Shown: positions 24,523 through 32,817 of the stretch, piece by piece | Numbering within the stretch: the first letter of the stretch is position 1 | How the letters are laid out: each line of letters begins with the position of its first letter | Position numbers and translations under genes: made by a program | The notes under the pieces: generated by a model | The model's input: the letters and a program-made list of their open reading frames with translations, nothing else | The model's database searches: none | What the model was told of the DNA's origin: nothing | From: CBFHND01 sp965657085 | GTDB lineage: Bacteria; Pseudomonadota; Alphaproteobacteria; Rhodobacterales; Rhodobacteraceae | Reading direction: 5' to 3' | Length of the DNA: 64,000 bases | NCBI GenBank assembly: GCA_965657085.1 | Contig: CBFHND010000017.1 | Span: forward strand, 3,580-67,579

Positions 24523-25712
24523 CAGAGACCGCCCTCAAACGCCGGATCGGACCGGGGCTGCTGACAGCCTACGGTGTGGGCGTGATGGTGGGGGCGGGGA
24601 TCTATGTTCTGACTGGTGCTGCCGCAGGGGCCGCAGGCATGTGGGCGCCTCTGGCCTTTGTTCTGGCCGGATTGGTCGCAGTTCCCTCTGCGCTCAGCTT
24701 TTCCGAACTCAGCGCCCGCATTCCCGAAGCCGCCGGTGACAGCTCTTATGTCGAGGTGGGCCTCAAGATGCACTGGCTTGCCGTGCTGGTGGGGGCGATC
24801 AACATCATCGCAGGCACCGTGGCCGCCGCCGCGGTGCTGCGCGGTGGGGTCGGGTACCTGACGTCCTTTGTCGATCTGCCCTTCACGTGGAGCGTTATGG
24901 GCCTTGGCGCGGGTCTGACACTGATTGCCATCGTGGGCGTGCTGGAAAGCCTTGCCTTTGCCGCCATCCTGACGGTGGTCGAGGTCATTGGCCTGATGCT
25001 GGTGATCTGGGCGGGCTTCAACGCGCCGCCCGTGGCCGAATGGTCCATGCCTCTGCCATCCATCGAATGGGCCGGGGTGGCGGGGGCCACGCTTTTTGCC
25101 TTTTTCGCCTTCATCGGGTTCGACGACATGGTGAACATGGCCGAAGAGTCCCGCAATCCGGCGCGCACCATGCCCCGCGCGATCATCTGGGCGCTGGCGA
25201 TCACCGCGCTGCTTTATACGCTGGTCTCCCTGGCGGCGGTCCGCGCGGTCCCGCGCGAGGTTTTGGGGGTGTCCGAACGCCCGCTGGCGCTGGTTTGGGA
25301 GGCGGGGACCACCGGCAGTGCCGTCTTTTTGTCGGCCATCGCCGTGGCAGCAGCCCTGAACGGTGTTCTGGCACAGATCGTCATGGCCAGCCGCGTGTTT
25401 TACGGGCTGGCCAAACGCTCGCCGCTGTTGCGTCCGTTTCGCGCCACCTCTGCGCGCTTTGGCACGCCGGTTCTGGGGTCGGTGGTGGTGGGCGTCGCGG
25501 TGTCCGCCTCTGCGCTCACGCTGCCGGTGGCGACGCTGGCCGAGGTGACCACGCTGGCGCTTCTGATTGTCTTTGCCATCGTCAACGCGGCCCTGATCGG
25601 CCTGAAACGCCGCGAGCCAAAATCGCCCTTCGACGTGCCGGACTACGTGCCGTGGTTGGGCGTGATTGCATGTCTCGGCACCTTTGCCGCCTCCATTGCA
25701 GGGAGTTTTTAA
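24519..25712 (+). CDS. APC-family amino acid permease, coupled to murC
   Basis: A 397-residue membrane protein with about 12 helices. The first, GPGLLTAYGVGVMVGAGIYVLTGAAAG, has the GxGxxxGAGI pattern of amino acid/polyamine/organocation transporters. FAFFAFIGFDDMVNMAEESRNPARTMPRAI in helices 6-7 is also typical. The substrate is not predictable. The ATG sits in the murC stop (ATGA), and its TAA overlaps the next gene (TAATG). Supplying an amino acid for wall precursors would fit the place, but this is inference. Confidence 0.85.
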   Translation: MTETALKRRIGPGLLTAYGVGVMVGAGIYVLTGAAAGAAGMWAPLAFVLAGLVAVPSALSFSELSARIPEAAGDSSYVEVGLKMHWLAVLVGAINIIAGTVAAAAVLRGGVGYLTSFVDLPFTWSVMGLGAGLTLIAIVGVLESLAFAAILTVVEVIGLMLVIWAGFNAPPVAEWSMPLPSIEWAGVAGATLFAFFAFIGFDDMVNMAEESRNPARTMPRAIIWALAITALLYTLVSLAAVRAVPREVLGVSERPLALVWEAGTTGSAVFLSAIAVAAALNGVLAQIVMASRVFYGLAKRSPLLRPFRATSARFGTPVLGSVVVGVAVSASALTLPVATLAEVTTLALLIVFAIVNAALIGLKRREPKSPFDVPDYVPWLGVIACLGTFAASIAGSF

Positions 25713-25993
25713 TGCTTTTGCTGTTGCTTTGCGTTGCCTGGGTACTGGCCAGCACCGTGGTGGCAATGTTGCCCATGCGGTACCAATACGTGCCGGGGGT
25801 CACCTTGTTGCTGGCCGCGCCGGTGCTGATCTTTTTCATCGGCCGCGACGTGTCGTGGTGGGCGGCGGTTCTGGGGGCCTTTGCGTTCTTGTCGATGTTC
25901 CGCAACCCGCTGCGCTACATGTGGGCGCGGCTGACCGGAAATACAGAAACCGCGCAAAGACTTGCGCGCGGCCCCGAGGAGATGCCGAAATGA
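25712..25993 (+). CDS. DUF2484 small membrane protein (copy 1)
   Basis: A 93-residue protein with two or three hydrophobic segments (LLLLLCVAWVLASTVVAMLPM, VTLLLAAPVLIFFI, WWAAVLGAFAFLSMFRNPLRYMW). The pattern -ML/TP-R-Y- after the first helix, and a closing helix ending RNPLRYMWARL, match DUF2484, a Rhodobacterales family found in this place in the dcw cluster. Function unknown. It overlaps the permease stop by one base and the second copy as ATGA. Confidence 0.75.
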   Translation: MLLLLLCVAWVLASTVVAMLPMRYQYVPGVTLLLAAPVLIFFIGRDVSWWAAVLGAFAFLSMFRNPLRYMWARLTGNTETAQRLARGPEEMPK

Positions 25994-26241
25994 CCCTGTC
26001 CCTGATCCTGGCCTGCTTTTGGGCGCTGGTGGCCAATGTGCTGGCGATGACGCCCAGCCGCGATTACCACTGGCGCAACGCCTATCTGCTGATTGCCATC
26101 GGCATTCCGCTGGTGGGCTATGTCACATGGCAGAACGGCCCGTGGGTTGGCCTTCTGGTGCTGGCGGCGGGGATGTCCGTGCTGCGCTGGCCGGTGATCT
26201 ACCTTGGCCGATGGCTGCGCCGCCGGGTGTCGTCGCAATGA
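25990..26241 (+). CDS. DUF2484 small membrane protein (copy 2)
   Basis: An 83-residue paralogue of the preceding gene: helix 1 LSLILACFWALVANVLAMTP, a central helix NAYLLIAIGIPLVGYVTW, and a third segment WVGLLVLAAGMSVLRWPVIYL with the same R-x-P-x-x-Y-x ending. Tandem copies suggest a duplication, and two interacting subunits are possible. It is coupled by ATGA on both sides. Function unknown. Confidence 0.72.
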   Translation: MTLSLILACFWALVANVLAMTPSRDYHWRNAYLLIAIGIPLVGYVTWQNGPWVGLLVLAAGMSVLRWPVIYLGRWLRRRVSSQ

Positions 26242-26507
26242 CGCTGCTGGTGCATATGTGGCCCATGATCATCTTGGGCGTCATTGCCCTGTGGTTCGGG
26301 ATCAAGGGCAGGGTGCGCCTGTTTCTCTATTTCGTGCCGCTCAGCCTTGTGGCGATGGGAGGCGTGATCTGGGCCGGTCTTGGTTTTGCACCCACGCAGG
26401 TGCTTGCGCTGATGTTGCTGTTGTCACTGGGCCTGTTTCTGAGTACGTGCTTTTGGCTGGGCTGGCTGGTGCGCCGCCTGCGCGGCCACGCAGATCAATC
26501 CGCCTGA
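26238..26507 (+). CDS. Small membrane protein of unknown function before murB
   Basis: An 89-residue, almost wholly hydrophobic protein with three helices (VHMWPMIILGVIALWFGI, LFLYFVPLSLVAMGGVIWAGL, ALMLLLSLGLFLSTCFWLGWL) and a basic tail RRLRGHADQ. I do not recognise a family. It is coupled to DUF2484 copy 2 by ATGA and lies 40 bp before murB, so it belongs to the same transcript as the wall genes. Confidence 0.65.
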   Translation: MTLLVHMWPMIILGVIALWFGIKGRVRLFLYFVPLSLVAMGGVIWAGLGFAPTQVLALMLLLSLGLFLSTCFWLGWLVRRLRGHADQSA

Positions 26508-26547
26508 GCCTTTCGCACGTGGCCAAAGTGAAGTAACTGCCTGCGAC

Positions 26548-27474
26548 ATGACTCAAACCACTCTTCCCCCCGTGCGCGGCAAGCTGACGGCCCAACGCGC
26601 GCTTGATGATCTGACATGGCTGCGTGTGGGTGGGCCTGCCGATTGGCTGTTCCAGCCTGCGGATGTGCAAGACCTGGCCGATTTTCTGCGTGCATTGCCT
26701 GATGATGTGCCGGTCTTTCCCATGGGCGTGGGCAGCAACCTGATCGTGCGCGATGGCGGCCTGCGGGCTATAGTGATCCGGCTGGGGCGCGGGTTCAACC
26801 AGATCACGGTCGAGGGCGACACGGTCGTGGCCGGCGCCGCGGCGCTGGATGCCCATGTGGCGCGCCGCGCGGCGGATGCAGGCGTTGACCTCACCTTTCT
26901 GCGCACCATCCCCGGCAGCGTCGGCGGGGCGGTACGCATGAACGCAGGCTGCTACGGCAGCTATACCGCCGATGTGCTGCAAAGCGTCACCGTGGTGCTG
27001 CGCGATGGCACGGTGCGCACGCTTTCGCCCGACGCTCTCAACTTTCGCTACCGCCAGTCCGACCTGCCCGAGGGCGCGGTCCTGACCCAAGCCACGTTCA
27101 AAGGCCCCAAGGGCGACCCGGAGGCGCTGCACCAGCGCATGGCGGATCAATTGCAAAAGCGCGACGAGACCCAACCAACCAAGGACCGCAGTGCGGGCAG
27201 CACCTTTCGCAACCCCGCAGGCTTTTCCAGCACAGGGCGCGCGGATGACGTGCATGACCTCAAGGCGTGGAAGGTCATCGACGATGCAGGCATGCGCGGC
27301 GCACGGCGCGGCGGCGCACAAATGAGCGAAAAGCACTCCAACTTCCTGATCAACGCAGGCGGGGCCACGGCGGCGGACCTTGAGGGTCTGGGTGAAGAGG
27401 TGCGAAAAAAGGTTTACGATTCAAGCGGTATCACGCTAGAATGGGAAATCATGCGGGTGGGTGAGCCGGGGTAG
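26548..27474 (+). CDS. murB: UDP-N-acetylenolpyruvoylglucosamine reductase MurB
   Basis: A 308-residue FAD/NADPH enzyme. GVGSNLIVRDGG and FLRTIPGSVGGAVRMNAGCYG bind FAD, DRSAGSTFRNP supplies the catalytic Ser proton donor, and SEKHSNFLIN is the C-terminal motif. It reduces UDP-GlcNAc-enolpyruvate to UDP-MurNAc, upstream of MurC. It is preceded by 40 bp after the small membrane gene. Confidence 0.95.
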   Translation: MTQTTLPPVRGKLTAQRALDDLTWLRVGGPADWLFQPADVQDLADFLRALPDDVPVFPMGVGSNLIVRDGGLRAIVIRLGRGFNQITVEGDTVVAGAAALDAHVARRAADAGVDLTFLRTIPGSVGGAVRMNAGCYGSYTADVLQSVTVVLRDGTVRTLSPDALNFRYRQSDLPEGAVLTQATFKGPKGDPEALHQRMADQLQKRDETQPTKDRSAGSTFRNPAGFSSTGRADDVHDLKAWKVIDDAGMRGARRGGAQMSEKHSNFLINAGGATAADLEGLGEEVRKKVYDSSGITLEWEIMRVGEPG

Positions 27475-27528
27475 GGTTCACAGGCACCACCGCAGGGTGA
27501 AAGGGCCGCACCGGCGACCCGACCAAAC

Positions 27529-27567
27529 GTCGAAAACGACAATAATGAAGGACCTCTCGAAAGGTCC
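27529..27567 (+). repeat. Two small hairpins in the murB-ddl gap
   Basis: GTCG-AAAA-CGAC at 27529-27540 and GGACC-TCTCGAAA-GGTCC at 27550-27567 stand next to each other, immediately before the GAGG and GTG that I take as the ddl start. They enclose the in-frame ATG at 27545, which argues against that ATG as the start codon. Confidence 0.45.
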
Positions 27568-27586
27568 GGGACATAGAGGCACCACG

Positions 27587-28507
27587 GTGGGTCAGTCGAG
27601 CAGGACAACCCCGAAAGTGGCGGTGTTAATGGGTGGCCCCTCGGCTGAACGCGAGGTTTCGCTGTCCACTGGGCGCGCATGCGCCGCCGCCTTGCGGGAC
27701 GCAGGATTTGAAACGGTCGAGGTCGATGCAGGCCCCGACCTTTGTAACGTTCTGCAGGATGTGGCGCCCATTGCCGTTCTCAATTGCTTGCATGGCCGCT
27801 GGGGCGAAGATGGCTGTGTGCAGGGCCTTCTGGAATGGATGGGCATTCCCTATTCGCATTCCGGGGTTCTGGCCTCGGCCCTCGCAATGGACAAACAGCG
27901 CAGCAAGGACACGTATCGGGCTGCGGGCCTGCCAGTGGTGGACAGCATCATTGCACGCGCATCCGACGTGCGCGCCAGCCATGTCATGGCACCGCCCTAC
28001 GTGGTCAAACCCAACAACGAAGGGTCTTCCGTTGGCGTCTACCTTGTGGGCGCAGAAAACAACGGCCCGCCGCAACTGGCCGATGACATGCCCGAATGGG
28101 TGATGGTCGAAGCCTTTGCTCCGGGCCGCGAGCTGACCACCACGGTCATGGGCGATCGTGCGCTGACCGTGACCGACATCGTGACAACCGGTTGGTACGA
28201 CTATGACGCCAAGTACAAGGAGGGTGGGTCGCACCACGTACTGCCCGCCGATGTCCCGTCCGAGATTTTCGATCTGTGCATGGACTATGCCCTGCGCGCG
28301 CATCAGGCACTGGGATGCCGGGGCGTCAGCCGCACCGATTTCCGCTGGGACGAGGCGCGCGGTGCGGACGGCCTGATCCTGCTGGAAACCAACACGCAGC
28401 CGGGCATGACCGCCACGTCGCTGACTCCGGAACAGGCGCAGCACTGCGGTATCTCTTTTCCTGAGCTTTGTGCATGGATGGTGGAGGACGCGTCATGCCA
28501 GCGTTGA
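27587..28507 (+). CDS. ddl: D-alanine:D-alanine ligase Ddl
   Basis: An ATP-grasp ligase of 306 residues, the usual DdlB length, if it starts at the GTG at 27587 with GAGG seven bases before. An in-frame ATG at 27545 adds 14 residues but has no ribosome site. VAVLMGGPSAEREVSLSTG is the N-terminal signature, KPNNEGSSVGV binds ATP, and EGGSHHVLPAD and LLETNTQPGMTATSLTPEQA complete the site. It makes the dipeptide used by MurF. Its end overlaps ftsQ by 13 bases. Confidence 0.93.
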   Translation: MGQSSRTTPKVAVLMGGPSAEREVSLSTGRACAAALRDAGFETVEVDAGPDLCNVLQDVAPIAVLNCLHGRWGEDGCVQGLLEWMGIPYSHSGVLASALAMDKQRSKDTYRAAGLPVVDSIIARASDVRASHVMAPPYVVKPNNEGSSVGVYLVGAENNGPPQLADDMPEWVMVEAFAPGRELTTTVMGDRALTVTDIVTTGWYDYDAKYKEGGSHHVLPADVPSEIFDLCMDYALRAHQALGCRGVSRTDFRWDEARGADGLILLETNTQPGMTATSLTPEQAQHCGISFPELCAWMVEDASCQR

Positions 28508-29385
28508 TTGCCACCCGCCGCAAGGCCGCGTCCAAGGCCGATCCCGCCCCTTCGCGTTGGGCGTGGCGGCTGCAGCGGTTGATGCTGACGCCGGGCTTCC
28601 GCTTTGGCCTGCGGGTCGGGGCGCCATTCGTGATCGCGCTGGCGGGGGGTACTTATTGGCTGTCCGATCCAGCGCGGCAGGCGCGCATCACCGATCAGGT
28701 GGCCGAAGTGCGCGCCAGCATCGAGGAACGCCCCGAATTCATGGTCCAGATGATGGCGATCGACGGCGCGCCCCAAACGGTGGCCGAAGACGTGCGCGCA
28801 GTTGTGCCGCTCGACTTTCCGCTCAGCTCTTTCGATCTGGATCTGGAACAGATCCGCCTGACCATCACCGCACTGGACCCGGTCAAGGAGGCCAGCGTGC
28901 GCGTGCGCCCCGGCGGCATCCTTCAGGTCGACGTGGTGCCGCGTGTGCCGGTGGCAATCTGGCGGCAGCCCGAGGGGCTGACCCTGATCGACGCAACAGG
29001 CCAGCACATCGACACCATTGCCCGCCGCGCGTTGCGTCCCGATCTGCCCTTGGTGGCGGGCGAAGGGGCCAACCACGATGTGGCCGAGGCGCTGGCCCTG
29101 ATCGACGCGGCGGCCCCTCTGGGTCCGCTCCTGCGCGGGGTGGTGCGGATGGGCGAACGGCGCTGGGACGTGGTTCTGGACCGCAACCAACGCATCCTTC
29201 TGCCCGAGTTCGGTGCGGTGCGTGCGTTGGAGCGGGTGATCGCCCTTGAGGGTGCGCAAGACGTGCTGAGCCGTGATGTGGCGCGGGTGGACATGCGTCT
29301 GGCCAAGCGCCCGACGGTACGGATGAACAAGGCGGCCACGCAAGAATGGTGGCGGATCAAAGAGATCGAGTTGAACGGACAGTGA
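28495..29385 (+). CDS. ftsQ: Cell division protein FtsQ
   Basis: A 296-residue bitopic protein. A basic cytoplasmic tail of about 38 residues precedes one membrane span (LRVGAPFVIALAGGTYWL). The POTRA domain follows (FMVQMMAIDGAPQTVAEDVRAVV), then the FtsQ/DivIB beta domain (VRVRPGGILQVDVVPRVPVAIWR). It scaffolds the FtsQBL complex. GGAGG seven bases before the ATG at 28495 decides the start, which lies inside the end of ddl. Confidence 0.92.
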   Translation: MPALIATRRKAASKADPAPSRWAWRLQRLMLTPGFRFGLRVGAPFVIALAGGTYWLSDPARQARITDQVAEVRASIEERPEFMVQMMAIDGAPQTVAEDVRAVVPLDFPLSSFDLDLEQIRLTITALDPVKEASVRVRPGGILQVDVVPRVPVAIWRQPEGLTLIDATGQHIDTIARRALRPDLPLVAGEGANHDVAEALALIDAAAPLGPLLRGVVRMGERRWDVVLDRNQRILLPEFGAVRALERVIALEGAQDVLSRDVARVDMRLAKRPTVRMNKAATQEWWRIKEIELNGQ

Positions 29386-29389
29386 CGGT

Positions 29390-30724
29390 ATGATGGACTT
29401 GTATGACAGCCAGCGCAGCATGCGAAACATGCGCAAGATCGCGATGCAACGCGGCGTGGTGGCTATTCTGGACGTGGGCAGTTCGAAAATCGCCTGTCTG
29501 GTGCTGCGTTTTGACGGCAGCGCGCGCATGGACGAAGGCGGCGAGATCGGATCGCTGGCCGGACAATCGGGGTTCCGCGTGATCGGTGCCGCGACGACCC
29601 GGTCGCGCGGCGTCCGCTTTGGCGAAATTTGCGCCATGGGCGAAACCGAACGCGCCATCAGGACCGCCTTGCAGGCCGCGCAGAAGATGGCGGGCATTCG
29701 CGTGGATCACGTTATTGCCTGCTTTGGCGGAGCCGAGCCGCGCAGCTATGGGCTGGACGCGCAACTGGACCTCGAAGGCGAGGTGGTCACCGAACAGGAT
29801 GTGGCCCGCGTGCTGTCGCGCTGCGATGTGCCCGACTACGGCGAGGGCCGCGAGGTGCTGCATGCGCAGCCCGTGAACTTCGCGCTCGACCATCGTTCGG
29901 GCCTGAGCGATCCGCGCGGCCAATTGGGCCACCAGCTGTCGGTGGACATGCACATGCTGACCGTGGATGCCGCCGCCGTGCAGCATCTGGCGCACTGTAT
30001 CAAACGCTGTGACCTGGAACTGGCGGGCATCGCCAGCTCGGCCTATGCGTCGGGCATTGCCGCGCTGGTCGAGGATGAACAGGAACTGGGGGCCGCCTGC
30101 ATCGATCTGGGCGGCGGGTCCACTGGTGTGTCGGTCTTTATCAAGAAACACATGATCTATGCCGATGCGGTGCGCATGGGCGGCGATCACGTCACCTCCG
30201 ATATCTCGATGGGGCTGCAGGTGCCCATGGCCAACGCCGAACGGATCAAGACATTCTATGGCGGGGTCCATGCCACCGGGATGGACGACCGCGAGATGAT
30301 CGAGATCGGTGGCGACACGGGCGACTATGAACACGACCGCCGCACGGCAAGTCGTGCCGAACTGATCGGCATCATGCGCCCGCGTGTCGAAGAGATCTTG
30401 GAAGAGGTGCGTGCGCGTCTGGATGCGGCGGGTTTTGACCACCTGCCAAGCCAGCAGATTGTCCTGACCGGTGGCGGCAGCCAGATCCCCGGCCTTGACG
30501 GGTTGGCGTCAAAAATCCTGGGCCAGCAAGTGCGTCTGGGCCGCCCATTGCGCGTACACGGGCTGCCGCAGGCCGCGACCGGCCCCAGCTTTGCCAGCGC
30601 CGTGGGACTGTCTCTCTTTGCGGCGCATCCACAAGACGAATGGTGGGATTTCGACATTCCCGCCGACCGCTATCCGGCCCGGTCTCTGCGCCGTGCGGTG
30701 CGGTGGTTCCGCGACAACTGGTAA
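29390..30724 (+). CDS. ftsA: Cell division actin-like protein FtsA
   Basis: A 444-residue actin-fold ATPase. AILDVGSSKIACLVLRF near residue 25 is phosphate loop 1, CIDLGGGSTGVSVF near 240 loop 2, and IVLTGGGSQIPGL near 360 the adenosine motif. SHS2-type domain 1C lies between. The last residues RRAVRWFRDNW form the amphipathic membrane-binding helix. FtsA tethers FtsZ, encoded next, to the membrane. It starts four bases after ftsQ. Confidence 0.95.
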   Translation: MMDLYDSQRSMRNMRKIAMQRGVVAILDVGSSKIACLVLRFDGSARMDEGGEIGSLAGQSGFRVIGAATTRSRGVRFGEICAMGETERAIRTALQAAQKMAGIRVDHVIACFGGAEPRSYGLDAQLDLEGEVVTEQDVARVLSRCDVPDYGEGREVLHAQPVNFALDHRSGLSDPRGQLGHQLSVDMHMLTVDAAAVQHLAHCIKRCDLELAGIASSAYASGIAALVEDEQELGAACIDLGGGSTGVSVFIKKHMIYADAVRMGGDHVTSDISMGLQVPMANAERIKTFYGGVHATGMDDREMIEIGGDTGDYEHDRRTASRAELIGIMRPRVEEILEEVRARLDAAGFDHLPSQQIVLTGGGSQIPGLDGLASKILGQQVRLGRPLRVHGLPQAATGPSFASAVGLSLFAAHPQDEWWDFDIPADRYPARSLRRAVRWFRDNW

Positions 30725-30742
30725 GAGGTTCAATCGGGGGTT

Positions 30743-30768
30743 GAGATTCTGCTGCCACAAGAGATTCT
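30743..30768 (+). promoter_or_regulatory. Paired GANTC sites in the ftsA-ftsZ gap
   Basis: GAGATTCT occurs twice, at 30743 and 30761, 18 bases apart, each containing GATTC, a CcrM methylation site. In Caulobacter, GANTC methylation affects ftsZ transcription. The 247-bp gap also contains TTGACG at 30879-30884, a possible -35 element, so ftsZ probably has its own promoter here. Function of the pair is inference. Confidence 0.35.
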
Positions 30769-30971
30769 CTCCCTCATGGGGCGGGACGGTCCCTTGCGAC
30801 CACATCATACGGTGTGATCGGCGAAATCCCGCGTTTTTTGCCCGAAAACAGTCAATATTTTGCGGTCTGTTCCCAGAATTGACGTGACGATTGCGGCCAA
30901 TACCGATAGGATTGTCGCAATTTAGGCACAAAAACACCCGCGAACGCGGATCAGAACAGGCGGACATAGCT

Positions 30972-32624
30972 ATGACATTGAACCTTTCGATGCCCGGTCA
31001 GGAAGAACTGAAACCCAAGATCACCGTATTTGGTGTTGGCGGGGCAGGCGGCAACGCGGTCAACAACATGATCGAAAAGCAGCTTGATGGCGTTGATTTT
31101 GTCGTGGCCAACACGGACGCACAGGCGCTGCAGCAATCCAGTGCCAACAGCCGCGTGCAACTGGGCATCAAGGTCACCGAAGGACTGGGTGCGGGCGCGC
31201 GGGCGACAGTGGGTGCCGCCGCGGCCGAGGAAAGCATCGAGCAGATCGTCGACCATCTGGCGGGCGCGCACATGTGTTTCATCACTGCGGGCATGGGCGG
31301 GGGCACCGGAACCGGGGCTGCGCCGATCATCGCACAAGCCGCGCGCGAGCTGGGCGTTCTGACCGTGGGCGTCGTGACAAAGCCGTTCCAGTTTGAAGGC
31401 GCAAAGCGGATGCGTCAGGCCGAAGACGGCGTCGATGCGCTGCAAAAGGTCGTCGACACGCTGATCATCATTCCCAACCAGAACCTGTTCCGGCTGGCCA
31501 ACGAAAAGACCACCTTCACCGAAGCGTTCAGCATGGCCGACGATGTGTTGTACCAAGGTGTGAAGGGCGTGACCGACCTGATGGTACGTCCGGGCCTGAT
31601 CAACCTCGACTTTGCCGATGTGCGCGCCGTGATGGACGAAATGGGCAAGGCGATGATGGGCACGGGCGAGGCCGATGGCGAAGATCGCGCGATCCAAGCC
31701 GCCGAGAAGGCCATTGCCAACCCGCTGCTGGACGAAATCAGCCTGCGCGGAGCGAAAGGCGTTCTGATCAACATCACCGGCGCGCACGACCTGACCCTCT
31801 TTGAACTGGACGAGGCGGCCAACCGCATCCGCGAGGAAGTCGACCCCGAGGCGAACATCATCGTGGGTTCTACCCTCGACACCGCGATGGAAGGCACCAT
31901 GCGCGTCAGCGTTGTCGCCACCGGTATCGATGCCGTGGACGTCCAGAGCGACATTCCGGTGCCACGCCGCTCCATGTCTGCCCCTCTGGCGCAAAGCGTT
32001 CCCGCAGCGGCCCCAACTGAGGCACCTGCCGCAGAGGCAATGCCAGAGGTTGCGCAAACCGAAGTGGCGCAAGCCGCCGAAGAACCTTCGTTGTTCGAGG
32101 GGTTGGACGTGCAACAGGCCGCCGCCGAGGACATGGCCGAGGATATCTTTGCCGGCGAGCAGGAAGCCGACGATCTGCCCCCACCGGCCTACCAGCCGCA
32201 GGTTGCAGCCTTTGAACCGCAGCAGGATGCGCTCGAAGCTGAGCCGGAAACGTTCGTAGCCCCGCGCGCGCCTGCGCCCGGTACCCCGTCGCCAGAAGCG
32301 CTGGATCGTTTGCGCGCCGCCGCCGAGCGTGCCGCACCTGCGCCCGCCGCGCCGGCACAGCCGCAACAGCCTGCTGCTTCCGCAGCGGCGGATCGTCCCC
32401 GTTTTGGCATCAACACGCTGATCAACCGGATGACGGGTCACGGCGACGGCCAGCAGCCACAAGGTGAACGCGCGGCACCTCAGCCTGCGCGCCAGCAGCC
32501 TCCGGTGCAATCCGCACCGGCGCCCGCGCAAGGGGCGGCCCCGGCGCCACAGCCGACACAGGCCGCCGATCCCGATCAGGAACGGATCGAAATTCCCGCC
32601 TTCCTGCGCCGCCAAGCGAATTGA
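30972..32624 (+). CDS. ftsZ: Cell division GTPase FtsZ
   Basis: A 550-residue tubulin-like GTPase. The core covers about residues 1-320 with GVGGAGGNAVNNM at the N-terminus, the tubulin signature GMGGGTGTGAAP near 108 and the T7 loop NLDFADVRAVM near 213. A Pro/Ala/Glu-rich disordered linker of about 200 residues follows, long even for alphaproteobacteria. It ends in the conserved peptide IEIPAFLRRQAN that binds FtsA. It forms the Z ring. The ATG at 30972 is favoured by family alignment; the frame is open further upstream without a ribosome site. Confidence 0.96.
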   Translation: MTLNLSMPGQEELKPKITVFGVGGAGGNAVNNMIEKQLDGVDFVVANTDAQALQQSSANSRVQLGIKVTEGLGAGARATVGAAAAEESIEQIVDHLAGAHMCFITAGMGGGTGTGAAPIIAQAARELGVLTVGVVTKPFQFEGAKRMRQAEDGVDALQKVVDTLIIIPNQNLFRLANEKTTFTEAFSMADDVLYQGVKGVTDLMVRPGLINLDFADVRAVMDEMGKAMMGTGEADGEDRAIQAAEKAIANPLLDEISLRGAKGVLINITGAHDLTLFELDEAANRIREEVDPEANIIVGSTLDTAMEGTMRVSVVATGIDAVDVQSDIPVPRRSMSAPLAQSVPAAAPTEAPAAEAMPEVAQTEVAQAAEEPSLFEGLDVQQAAAEDMAEDIFAGEQEADDLPPPAYQPQVAAFEPQQDALEAEPETFVAPRAPAPGTPSPEALDRLRAAAERAAPAPAAPAQPQQPAASAAADRPRFGINTLINRMTGHGDGQQPQGERAAPQPARQQPPVQSAPAPAQGAAPAPQPTQAADPDQERIEIPAFLRRQAN

Positions 32625-32641
32625 CGCCGCGTTACACAACA

Positions 32642-32677
32642 CAAAAAGGGTCGCCTTGGGCGGCCCTTTTTTGTTTT
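32642..32677 (+). terminator. Intrinsic terminator after ftsZ
   Basis: AAAAAGGGTCGCC pairs with GGCGGCCCTTTTTT around a short TTG loop, and a T-rich run follows (TTTTTTGTTTT). It ends the ftsZ transcript 18 bp after the stop and separates ftsZ from lpxC. Confidence 0.85.
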
Positions 32678-32720
32678 GGATCATAGGCTTACGCGAGCGT
32701 TAGCGTTATCTTGCCGATGC

Positions 32721-32737
32721 TGAAACGCCATGTTTCA
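32721..32737. promoter_or_regulatory. Palindrome TGAAAC-N5-GTTTCA before lpxC
   Basis: A perfect 6-5-6 inverted repeat (centre GCCAT) lies 81 bp before the lpxC start and after the ftsZ terminator, where the lpxC promoter should be. It is a candidate operator or short hairpin in the leader. No known regulator is assigned. Confidence 0.35.
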
Positions 32738-32817
32738 TAACGTTGCAAAGATTGAGTTGTGACAAGCCCCTGCGCCACGTACCTCTACTGCAACAAAAAC
32801 AAACATGCGGTGCCTTC

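Noticed and set aside
32721..32737. parS-like site before lpxC
   Set aside because: parS is centred on CACGTG with GTTTCAC...GTGAAAC; here the arms are TGAAAC...GTTTCA, the opposite order. Kept only as an unassigned palindrome.
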